A stretch of DNA of 6,665 bases from DATKEU01 sp035544495. GTDB lineage: Bacteria > Myxococcota_A > Polyangia > Fen-1088. The stretch covers positions 1 to 6,665 of the forward strand of contig DATKEU010000121.1 in NCBI GenBank assembly GCA_035544495.1, in the 5' to 3' direction. Both the position numbers and the translations under genes were made by a program. This document shows positions 1 to 6,102 of the stretch, one piece after another; the stretch's first letter is position 1, and every line of letters starts with the position of its first letter. The notes under the pieces are model-generated. The model was not told where the DNA came from. It searched no databases and saw only the letters and a list, made by a program, of their open reading frames with translations.

Positions 1-476
1 CCCTGTTTGCGGCAGGCGCCCTTGCCATCGCACGTGCCGTCCTGGCCGCACGCCTTCGCGGCGCTCTCGTCCGTGCAGACGCCGCGCGGATCAGCGCCGG
101 CCACGACGAATGCGCAGGTCCCGTTGTCCTGATTCGTGTACGTCGATGAACAGGCGTAGCAGGTCCCTTCACAGCTGTCGTTGCAACAGACGTCGTCGCG
201 ACAGAAGGTCGACTGGCAGTCGTCATTCTTGCTGCATGGCTTGCCGTTGGCGACGCTCCCGGGCGGAGCGACGACGACCATGGGCTTGTCGGCGCCCATC
301 GAGCCGTCGGCGTCACTGGTGGTCGGCAGGTCGGCGGGTGCGTCGATGCCGGAACCGTCGGTCGCCGTCGGCGTGTCGGTCGACCCGGAGTCGCGATGCT
401 TTGGTTGAGGCCCGGTGCACGCTCCGAACACCAGGGCCAAACCGATCAGAAGAACCTCACGCTTAAGCAGTGCCAT
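1..476 (-). CDS. Cysteine-rich putative surface lipoprotein, 3' end outside window
   Basis: An open frame starts at an ATG at 476 and stays open to the left edge, giving 158 full codons with no stop, so the C-terminus is missing. Residues 1-19 form a basic, hydrophobic lipoprotein signal peptide ending VFGA, with the predicted lipid-carrying Cys at 20 (lipobox with Phe at -3, slightly atypical). Residues 21-79 are a low-complexity Asp/Thr/Ser/Pro-rich linker. Residues 81-155 hold 13 cysteines (81, 87, 92, 97, 98, 102, 106, 109, 121, 134, 143, 149, 155) with patterns such as CRDDVCC, GTCYAC, GADPRGVC and CGQDGTCDGKGAC. This resembles the disulfide-rich repeats of many myxobacterial surface proteins. 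An AGGA lies 4 nt before the ATG. The gene sits 12 nt after the TPR/PEGA gene, so the two are probably cotranscribed and both act in the envelope. The specific function is unknown. Confidence 0.85.
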   Translation of the reverse strand, partial: MALLKREVLLIGLALVFGACTGPQPKHRDSGSTDTPTATDGSGIDAPADLPTTSDADGSMGADKPMVVVAPPGSVANGKPCSKNDDCQSTFCRDDVCCNDSCEGTCYACSSTYTNQDNGTCAFVVAGADPRGVCTDESAAKACGQDGTCDGKGACRKQ

Positions 477-488
477 TTGATCCTCACT

Positions 489-1583
489 CTAAAATCGAAA
501 CACGCAGCTCACGCCGCGCCCCGCGCCGGGGCCGCACCCAGCCAACGCCTGCGACGGTCGCGCCGCCGGTTGCGTCGTCACGAACAGCACGGCCGACGTC
601 ACGGCCAGCGCGCCGCCCACGGCGACGCCCACGATCCCGACGGTTCGGTCGGTGTGCCACGAGTCGTAAAGGTCCTGGCAGTGGCTGCCGCCGGTGACGC
701 CGCCCCTGTCGTCGATATCGCACGTATTGTCGTTCTTGAAGCTGTCCACCTTCCTCTGGCCGAGGAGCAGGAAGGTCACGCCGGCCGCCAGGAACGCGCC
801 GCCGCCGGCGGCGCTGGCCCAGGCGGCGGTCCGGAGGCGCGGGTTCGCGGACGGCGCCGGCTGGTCAGCCGCCGCGGTGACCGTTGGCGGATTGGCGGGC
901 GTCACCGGCGTCGGAACCGGCGTCACCGGATCGCCCGCACTGCCCGCAGCGCCCGTCGGGACGGCGGCGGTCACGCCTTCCAGACGCTTGAGGCGGAAGA
1001 CCTCCGCCGCCAGCTCGCCCGGCGTGACGGTCACCTTGCGGGTCACGCTGACGTACCCGGGCGCGCGCACCGTCACGACGACCTCTCCGGCCGTCACGTG
1101 CCGCTCGGGAAGGGGGATGACGCCGACTGCTTCACCATCCAATTCGACGACGGCGCCAGCCGGCTCGCCCTTGACGGTCAGCCCGCCGAGATGGCGGCGA
1201 ATCACGCTCATCGCATCGGTCAGGACGGCGCGCTGGCGCGCGATCCATGGATCGCCGGCCTCGCGAAGCGCATCCGCCAGGTCGCGCTCGGCGTCCGCCC
1301 AGCGGCCGATGGCTTGCTCGGCCAGGGCGATCTGCGCCTTGGCCCTTGGCGACGGGACCAAACGAAACGCCTTTTGAAACTCCTCCAGGGCCTCCTCGTT
1401 CTTGCCCTGGCGCCGCAGCTCGACCCCCTTGCTGATGGCCGCGTCGGCCTCGGAAGTAGCCGTTTGCCCCCAAGCCGCGGGAGTGACCAGCAGCGCGAGA
1501 CCAAGCGTAAAAACAAGCGAGATTTCAGGGTGAATGGCACGCACGGGCGGAATGTATCGCAATATCGGCCGCGGCAATCGCAA
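489..1583 (-). CDS. TPR and PEGA domain envelope protein with two C-terminal membrane segments
   Basis: This 364-residue reading has a signal-peptide-like hydrophobic stretch (about residues 20-38, ending TPAAWG before Q40). A TPR-like helical region follows (45-115; motif KNEEALEEFQKAF), then a PEGA-type beta domain (about 133-198; LTVKGEPAGAVVELDGEAVG and VRAPGY). After a Thr/Pro/Ala-rich linker (205-250) come two hydrophobic segments (about 253-275 and 314-336) flanking a polar loop with C288 and C302. This architecture is frequent in myxobacterial proteins of unknown function; PEGA domains are thought to act in the envelope. The start is uncertain. The longest form begins at TTG 1583. A GTG at 1544 would give a compact signal peptide of about 26 residues. 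Neither has a clear Shine-Dalgarno, and an in-frame TAA upstream (1599-1601) limits extension. It is the first gene of the minus-strand pair, 12 nt before the lipoprotein. Confidence 0.88.
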   Translation of the reverse strand: MRLPRPILRYIPPVRAIHPEISLVFTLGLALLVTPAAWGQTATSEADAAISKGVELRRQGKNEEALEEFQKAFRLVPSPRAKAQIALAEQAIGRWADAERDLADALREAGDPWIARQRAVLTDAMSVIRRHLGGLTVKGEPAGAVVELDGEAVGVIPLPERHVTAGEVVVTVRAPGYVSVTRKVTVTPGELAAEVFRLKRLEGVTAAVPTGAAGSAGDPVTPVPTPVTPANPPTVTAAADQPAPSANPRLRTAAWASAAGGGAFLAAGVTFLLLGQRKVDSFKNDNTCDIDDRGGVTGGSHCQDLYDSWHTDRTVGIVGVAVGGALAVTSAVLFVTTQPAARPSQALAGCGPGAGRGVSCVFRF

Positions 1584-1679
1584 GTTGCGCCAGCTTCGTT
1601 AACGCTCGCGGCGTGGCGCGGCGGGCGGCTCGACCGTTCAAAAACGGGACCGTGGTAAATTGCGTTGCTCAGGATCTCC
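1584..1679. promoter_or_regulatory. Divergent intergenic region with weak plus-strand promoter candidate
   Basis: This 96-nt gap lies between the divergently oriented TPR/PEGA and Uma2 genes, so promoters for both directions should lie here or just inside the 5' ends. On the plus strand, TGGTAAATT at 1653-1661 looks like an extended -10 (TG-N-TAAATT). The best -35-like hexamers (TCGACC at 1630-1635, TTCAAA at 1637-1642) have poor spacing (20 and 13 nt). No convincing minus-strand promoter or operator palindrome was seen. The region includes the A/T-richer patch TTCAAAAACGGG. The assignment rests mainly on gene orientation. Confidence 0.35.
1671..1674 (+). promoter_or_regulatory. Ribosome binding site deciding the Uma2 start
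   Basis: AGGA lies 5 nt before the ATG at 1680 and inside the five-codon extension that a TTG at 1665 would give. The TTG has no such site upstream, so the ATG at 1680 is the better start. Confidence 0.65.
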
Positions 1680-2264
1680 ATGGGCCGCCCCGTCAAGAAA
1701 CCCGCGACGCACCACGACCTGCTTCGCGTCCCAGAACCGATGGTCGCGGAGATCGTCGACGGTGAGCTTTACGCCAGTCCACGGCCGGCGATTCCGCACG
1801 CCGTGGTCGCGTCCGTACTCGGTGGTGATCTGATCGGTCCGTTCCATCGGGGACGAGGCGGTCCTGGCGGCTGGTGGATTCTCGACGAACCCGAGCTTCA
1901 CCTCGCCGGCGACGTGCTGGTCCCCGATCTCGCCGGCTGGCGTCGCCAACGCTTGCCGACCCTTCCCGCAACGGCGGCGCTTGAACTGGTCCCCGACTGG
2001 ATCTGCGAGGTCCTCTCGCCCGCGACCGCCCATCTGGACCGCACGCGCAAGCTGCCCGCCTACGCGCGCGCCGGCGTGACGCACGCGTGGCTCGTCGACC
2101 CGGCCACACGCACCGTCGAGGTTCTCGGCCTTGACCGCGGCGGCTGGCGCGTGCTGCTGTCTGGAGGCGACGACGACATCCTGCGCCTGCCCCCCTTCGA
2201 CGCCATCGAGCTCGACCTGCTCGCCCTCTGGGGCGAAACGCGCCCGCCGGCAGCCCCGCCCTGA
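1680..2264 (+). CDS. Uma2 family (DUF820) putative endonuclease
   Basis: This 194-residue protein matches the Uma2/DUF820 family, which has a restriction-endonuclease-like (PD-(D/E)XK) fold. Most members are uncharacterised and the nuclease activity is inferred from the fold. Visible landmarks are the N-terminal EIVDGEL (E24), VPDLAGW with acidic D83, WICEVLSPAT with E110, K124 in RKLPAY, and AGVTHAWLVDP (132-141). The acidic residues and lysine of the expected active site are therefore present. The usual Glu-Tyr-Trp before the IVDP strand reads His-Ala-Trp here. The length is normal for the family (about 180-200). Translation most likely starts at ATG 1680, with AGGA 5 nt upstream. The gene stands alone between the divergent envelope genes and prs, with no visible toxin, antitoxin or methylase partner. 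Many genomes carry several copies of this family. The substrate is unknown. Confidence 0.9.
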   Translation: MGRPVKKPATHHDLLRVPEPMVAEIVDGELYASPRPAIPHAVVASVLGGDLIGPFHRGRGGPGGWWILDEPELHLAGDVLVPDLAGWRRQRLPTLPATAALELVPDWICEVLSPATAHLDRTRKLPAYARAGVTHAWLVDPATRTVEVLGLDRGGWRVLLSGGDDDILRLPPFDAIELDLLALWGETRPPAAPP

Positions 2265-2304
2265 CTCTTCCCCGGCGCCTGGCCGTCCGCCTCGCCGTCC
2301 CCCG

Positions 2305-2333
2305 TTGACGTCCCCCTCGCCGGATGGCAGGAT
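2305..2333 (+). promoter_or_regulatory. Candidate sigma70-type promoter for prs
   Basis: TTGACG at 2305-2310 matches five of six bases of the -35 consensus. A 17-nt spacer leads to CAGGAT at 2328-2333, which keeps the A at position 2 and AT at positions 5-6 of the -10. A transcript would start near 2340 and leave a leader of about 33 nt, containing much of a short hairpin (GCGCC 2336-2340 with GGCGC 2347-2351). The -10 is weak, so this is a candidate for the start of the housekeeping operon and not a firm call. Confidence 0.35.
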
Positions 2334-2372
2334 TCGCGCCTTCGCGGGCGCTAAACGCTCGCAATCCCTGCC

Positions 2373-3306
<934 letters not shown>

Positions 3307-3314
<8 letters not shown>

Positions 3315-3344
3315 TCATCTGATTCATCTGATCATCTCATCTGA
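3307..3344 (+). repeat. 8-bp tandem repeat (TCATCTGA) between prs and rplY
   Basis: TCATCTGA occurs at 3307-3314, 3315-3322, 3324-3331 (after one extra T) and 3337-3344, with a partial unit TCATC at 3332-3336. The first unit encodes the last Ile codon and TGA stop of prs. Two TGATCA palindromes (3312-3317 and 3329-3334) arise from unit junctions and could form a weak 6-bp stem with an 11-nt loop. The repeat is A/T-rich (about 60 percent A+T), unlike its surroundings. Replication slippage is the simplest origin; no function is evident. Confidence 0.85.
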
Positions 3345-3357
3345 TCCACGCAATCAA

Positions 3358-3362
3358 GAGGA
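3358..3362 (+). promoter_or_regulatory. Ribosome binding site of rplY
   Basis: GAGGA, within AAGAGGAA (3356-3363), lies 8 nt before the ATG at 3371. It is one of the clearest Shine-Dalgarno sequences in the window and fixes the L25 start. Confidence 0.75.
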
Positions 3363-3370
3363 ACCAGGTC

Positions 3371-4117
3371 ATGGATTTCGCAAAGGTCAACGTCGAGCTT
3401 CGCAGTCAGTCGGGCAAGGGCGGTTCACGCAAGGTGCGCGCCGGCGGCAAGGTGCCGGGCGTGCTTTACGGCCACAAGGCGGCGCCGTTGTCGGTGTCGT
3501 TCGACGAGAAGGCGCTGGTGCAGTCGCTGGACAAGGAGAAGCGCCGCAACACGGTCTTCTCGCTGACGGTCACCGGCGGCGGCACGGACGAACAGGTGAC
3601 GGCGATGATCCGCGACGCCCAGATCGATCCGATGTCGCGCCGCCTGATGCACGTCGACTTCCTGCGCGTCAGCCTGGACGACGAGGTGCACGTGACGGTG
3701 CCGCTGGTGCTGACCGGCAAGGCGGTCGGCGTCACCAACGGCGGCAACCTGCACCAGAGCATGCACGCCATCGCCATCGCGGCCAAGCCGGCGGCCATCC
3801 CCAGCAAGCTGGAGGCGGACGTGACGGCGCTGGAGATCGGGACGGCGCTGCACGTCAGTGATCTGAAGCTGGGCGCCGGCGTGCGCGCGCTGCTGGATCC
3901 GAAGGAGGCCATCGCGTCGGTGGTGGCGCCGAAGGCGGAGAAGCTGGAGGCCGAGGCGGCGCCGGTCGAGGGCGCGGTGCCGGCCGAGGGCGCGGCGGCT
4001 GCCGGCGCGGCGGGGACCCCCGCCGAGGGTGGCGCGGCCAAGGGTGGCGCGGGCGGCGCGGCGGCGGCTGCCCCGGCGGCCGGTGGCAAAAAAGAGGGAG
4101 AGAAGAAGGGAAAGTAA
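3371..4117 (+). CDS. rplY: Large ribosomal subunit protein bL25, long Ctc/TL5 form
   Basis: L25 binds 5S rRNA in the 50S subunit. This 248-residue protein is the two-domain Ctc/TL5 type. The N-terminal 5S-binding domain (about 1-97) has GKGGSRKVRAGGKVPGVLYG, an RNTVF strand at 59-63 and the signature DPMSRRLMHVDFLRV (86-100). The C-terminal beta domain (about 103-187) includes VHVTVPLVLTGKAVGV, PSKLEADVTALEIG and the final VVAPK. A third part, 190-248, is low-complexity Ala/Gly/Pro/Glu and ends in the basic KKEGEKKGK. That tail is probably disordered and may contact rRNA; such tails vary between species. A good Shine-Dalgarno precedes the ATG. The gene follows prs by 56 nt and precedes pth by 42 nt, an arrangement seen in many bacteria. 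The symbol could equally be ctc. Confidence 0.96.
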   Translation: MDFAKVNVELRSQSGKGGSRKVRAGGKVPGVLYGHKAAPLSVSFDEKALVQSLDKEKRRNTVFSLTVTGGGTDEQVTAMIRDAQIDPMSRRLMHVDFLRVSLDDEVHVTVPLVLTGKAVGVTNGGNLHQSMHAIAIAAKPAAIPSKLEADVTALEIGTALHVSDLKLGAGVRALLDPKEAIASVVAPKAEKLEAEAAPVEGAVPAEGAAAAGAAGTPAEGGAAKGGAGGAAAAAPAAGGKKEGEKKGK

Positions 4118-4152
4118 TCCGCGGCGACATCCCTCACCCTTCCCTCGCGGAG
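4088..4152 (+). promoter_or_regulatory. Purine tract and possible SD-occluding hairpins before pth
   Basis: Positions 4088-4114, the 3' end of rplY, are 27 consecutive purines. They are followed by a nearly pure pyrimidine run at 4131-4146. GAGGGAG (4094-4100) can pair with TTCCCTC (4140-4146), six Watson-Crick pairs plus one G-T wobble. Alternatively TCCGCG (4118-4123) can pair with CGCGGA (4146-4151), which would cover part of the pth Shine-Dalgarno GGAG (4149-4152). Either fold could couple pth translation to passage of ribosomes through rplY. This is read by eye and no energy was calculated. Confidence 0.25.
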
Positions 4153-4159
4153 CGCGCGC

Positions 4160-4756
4160 ATGTGGCTGGTGGTCGGGCTCGGCAACCCGGGGGCCGAATA
4201 CGCCGGCAACCGCCACAACGTGGGTTTCCAGGTGCTGGACGACTTCGCGGCGCGCGTGGGCAATCCGCCCCTGCGACTGAAGTTCGGCGCCGCGATCGGC
4301 GAGGGGACGCTGGGGGCCGAGCGAATCCTTCTTTGCAAGCCCATGGAGTTCATGAACGTCAGCGGACAGGCGACCGCGCGCGTGGCGAAGTTCTGGAAGG
4401 TGGCGGTGGAAAACACCGTCGTCATCCACGACGACCTCGATCTGCCGTTCGGGCGCCTGAAGCTGGGCGCGGGCGGCGGGCACGGCGGCAACAACGGCGT
4501 GCGCTCGCTGATCGCGGAGCTGGGGGCCGACTTTCGCCGCGTGCGCTTCGGCGTCGGCCGACCGTCAGGCGGGCGCGACGCGGCCGACTATGTGCTGCAC
4601 GATTTCTCGAAGGCGGAGCAGAAGGATCTGCCAGACCTTCGACTGGCCGCGTGCGACGCCGTCGAGGCGATCATCGCCCAGGGTCTGACGGCGGCGATGA
4701 ACAGGTTCAACGTCAAGAGCAAGAATGGAAAGGAAACCACGGAGGACGGCGCGTGA
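4160..4756 (+). CDS. pth: Peptidyl-tRNA hydrolase
   Basis: This enzyme cleaves the ester bond of peptidyl-tRNAs that drop off ribosomes and so recycles tRNA; it is normally essential. The 198-residue protein has the family landmarks from the start: VVGLGNPGAEY (4-14) with the substrate-site Asn9, catalytic His19 in NRHNVGF, FMNVSG (64-69), HDDLDLPFG (90-98) with Asp91 matching E. coli Asp93, and GGGHGGNNGVRS (105-116). In E. coli numbering His113-Asn114 lie in GGHNG. Here the first of these is Asn111, a notable change, while Asn112 is kept. RVRFGVGRP (127-135) and the YVLHDF helix complete the domain, and the length is normal. GGAG lies 7 nt before the ATG. It sits between rplY and the rpsF operon; ychF, often found near pth, is absent. 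Confidence 0.97.
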   Translation: MWLVVGLGNPGAEYAGNRHNVGFQVLDDFAARVGNPPLRLKFGAAIGEGTLGAERILLCKPMEFMNVSGQATARVAKFWKVAVENTVVIHDDLDLPFGRLKLGAGGGHGGNNGVRSLIAELGADFRRVRFGVGRPSGGRDAADYVLHDFSKAEQKDLPDLRLAACDAVEAIIAQGLTAAMNRFNVKSKNGKETTEDGA

Positions 4757-4770
4757 TGGTCACGAGCTGC

Positions 4771-4816
4771 CTCCTCTCCTTGCCCGTGGCGACACGGGAC
4801 TGACGTCCAGAGGGAG
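4771..4816 (+). promoter_or_regulatory. Structured rpsF leader, candidate S6:S18 autoregulatory site
   Basis: The 68-nt gap before rpsF contains a perfect 6-bp hairpin, CCCGTG (4783-4788) with CACGGG (4793-4798), closed by the GNRA tetraloop GCGA. An outer helix can form between CTCCTCT (4771-4777) and AGA-G-GGAG (4809-4816, one bulged G). It would bury the rpsF Shine-Dalgarno. A competing small hairpin, GGAC (4797-4800) with GTCC (4805-4808), is possible. In many bacteria the S6:S18 complex represses its own operon through a leader hairpin with an unpaired CCG. I do not see that CCG clearly unpaired here, so the family match is not established; only the pairing potential is seen. Confidence 0.4.
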
Positions 4817-4824
4817 AACGAGAC

Positions 4825-5361
4825 ATGGCACAAGCAAGGCTGGGCTCCAGCCGGGACATCCCCGGCCGGAGACGCGAGTACGAGACGATCTACATCCTGC
4901 GCCCGGAGAGCACGACCGACGTGATCGGCCAGGTCAACACCAAGGCGCGCTCGGTGATCGAGGCGGGCGGCGGCAAGCTGCTCAAGGTCGAGAACTGGGG
5001 CAAGCGCAAGCTCGCCTATGAAGTCCAGAAGCAGATGAAGGGGGTCTATCTCTTCTTCTCGTACCTGGGCAGCGCCGGGCTGGTGGAGGAGCTGGAGCGC
5101 AACCTGCGCCTCACCGATTCCGTGATTCGCTATTACTCGGTGAAGATGGCGGAGAACGTCGACCCGGCGGCGCGCGCGTCCGACTTCAGCGAGGAGGCGT
5201 TCACCAAGGCGGCGACGCCCGGCCCCGACGAGGAGGAGATCGCCACGGGCCAGGCCAACCTGCGCGCCGTGTTCGGCGACGAGGAAGAGGGCGCCTTCGA
5301 CTTCGAGGAGGCGGTGTTCGGAGCCGTCGACGAGCCGGTTCGCTCGCGGGGGGAGGACTAG
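4825..5361 (+). CDS. rpsF: Small ribosomal subunit protein bS6, extended
   Basis: S6 pairs with S18 on the platform of the 30S subunit. The core (about 18-110) has REYETIYILRP, an alpha helix with conserved Gly-Gly-Lys (49-51), VENWGKRKLAYEVQKQMKG (55-73), VYLFFSY, and LERNLRLTDSVIRYYSVK (90-107), all typical of S6. At 178 residues it is longer than the usual 95-135. There is an N-terminal extension of about 17 residues (MAQARLGSSRDIPGRRR), supported by the AGGGAG at 4811-4816 lying 8 nt before this ATG. There is also an acidic C-terminal tail (about 111-178) containing DEEE clusters and FDFEEAVF. E. coli S6 likewise has an acidic C-terminus that receives added glutamates, but this tail ends EPVRSRGED and not in Glu repeats. 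The gene is separated from rpsR by 3 nt. Confidence 0.96.
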   Translation: MAQARLGSSRDIPGRRREYETIYILRPESTTDVIGQVNTKARSVIEAGGGKLLKVENWGKRKLAYEVQKQMKGVYLFFSYLGSAGLVEELERNLRLTDSVIRYYSVKMAENVDPAARASDFSEEAFTKAATPGPDEEEIATGQANLRAVFGDEEEGAFDFEEAVFGAVDEPVRSRGED

Positions 5362-5364
5362 ACC

Positions 5365-5652
5365 ATGGCCACGGGAGATCGAGAAGAGCGCGGGGAACGG
5401 GGCGACGGCGATCGCGATGGGCCCAAGAAGCGATCGATGGGCCGCCGCAAGCAGTGCAAGTTCTGCGGCGACGACGGCATCAAGATCGATTACAAGGACG
5501 CCGCCCTGCTGAAGTACTTCATCACCGATCGCGGCAAGCTGGTGCCGCGGCGGATCTCGGGCAACTGCGCCAAGCACCAGCGCGAGATCGCGGTGTCGGT
5601 CAACCGCGCGCGCATGATCGCGCTCATGCCATTCGCCGTGACGGGGACGTAG
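5365..5652 (+). CDS. rpsR: Small ribosomal subunit protein bS18, zinc-binding (C+) form
   Basis: S18 forms a heterodimer with S6 and binds 16S rRNA in the central domain. The 95-residue product has a charged Arg/Asp/Glu/Gly-rich N-terminal tail (1-24). The conserved core follows: KQCKFCGDDGIKIDYKD (29-45), ALLKYFITDRGKLVPRRISG (47-66), and NCAKHQREIAVSVNRARMIALMPF (67-90). C31 and C34 (CxxC) with C68 and H71 (CxxH) make a CCCH set. This fits the C+ form of S18, which can hold zinc; many bacteria have the C- form, which lacks these ligands. GGAGGA at 5352-5357, overlapping the end of rpsF, lies 7 nt before the ATG. The 3-nt spacings to rpsF and rplI point to translational coupling. Confidence 0.97.
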   Translation: MATGDREERGERGDGDRDGPKKRSMGRRKQCKFCGDDGIKIDYKDAALLKYFITDRGKLVPRRISGNCAKHQREIAVSVNRARMIALMPFAVTGT

Positions 5653-5655
5653 GCC

Positions 5656-6102
5656 ATGCAAGTCATCTTGAAGGAAGACCTGGAGAACCTGGGCAAGTCG
5701 GGCGAGGTGGTCAACGTGCGCACCGGTTACGGGCGCAACTATCTCTTGCCGCGCGGGCTGGCGGTGCTGGCCACGGCCGGCGACATCGCGCGCGTCGATC
5801 ACGAGAAGAAGGTGATCGCGGCGCGCACGGCCAAGCTGGCGAAAGAGGCGCAGGCGGAGGCCGACCGCCTCTCGCAGGTGTCGGTGTCGATCGCGCGCGC
5901 GGTGGGCGAAGGGGACAAGCTGTTCGGTTCGGTTACCAGCCGCGACATCGCCGAGGCGCTGCACGAGAAGGGCGTCACCGTCGACACGAAGAAGATCGAG
6001 CTCGAGGAGCCTTTGAAGGCGCTGGGCATGACCGAGGTGGCGGTGAAGCTGTCGCGCGGCGTCTCCGCCAAGATCAAGGTCTGGGTCGTCAAGAAGGAAT
6101 AG
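5656..6102 (+). CDS. rplI: Large ribosomal subunit protein bL9
   Basis: L9 binds 23S rRNA near the base of the L1 stalk and helps maintain reading frame. At 148 residues it is the standard length. The N-terminal domain (1-50) has MQVILKEDLENLGKSGEVVNV and the signature GYGRNYLLPRGLA (24-36). A long connecting helix rich in Ala, Lys and Glu follows (about 41-75). The C-terminal domain (about 77-148) includes KLFGSVTSRDIAEAL and the terminal beta strand KIKVWVVKKE. GGGGA at 5643-5647, 8 nt before the ATG, overlaps the end of rpsR. The helicase gene dnaB often follows rplI in bacteria but here the next gene is convergent, so rplI ends the block. Its last 14 bp overlap the convergent gene. Confidence 0.98.
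   Translation: MQVILKEDLENLGKSGEVVNVRTGYGRNYLLPRGLAVLATAGDIARVDHEKKVIAARTAKLAKEAQAEADRLSQVSVSIARAVGEGDKLFGSVTSRDIAEALHEKGVTVDTKKIELEEPLKALGMTEVAVKLSRGVSAKIKVWVVKKE

Noticed and set aside
396..1658. Long plus-strand open frame (420 codons) opposite the TPR/PEGA gene
   Set aside because: Its product is Arg/His/Gly-rich with no recognisable domain. It is antisense to a gene with clear domains and signal peptide, as expected from high-GC codon bias.
1665..1679. TTG at 1665 as start of the Uma2 gene
   Set aside because: It adds only five codons and overlaps the AGGA that serves the ATG at 1680.
2265..2372. Possible tRNA gene in the gap before prs
   Set aside because: Some bacteria have a tRNA here, but no cloverleaf, TTCGA-type T-loop followed by an acceptor stem, or CCA end can be drawn from this 108-nt gap.
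4088..4094. AAAAAAG resembling the dnaX-type slippery heptamer at the end of rplY
   Set aside because: The codon phase is AAA AAA G, not A AAA AAG, so it does not fit -1 ribosomal frameshifting. The shifted frame only runs into pth out of frame.
3425..4494. Two overlapping minus-strand open frames of about 350 codons opposite rplY and pth
   Set aside because: Both are antisense to clear L25 and Pth coding sequence and have low-complexity translations. No signals of translation were seen.
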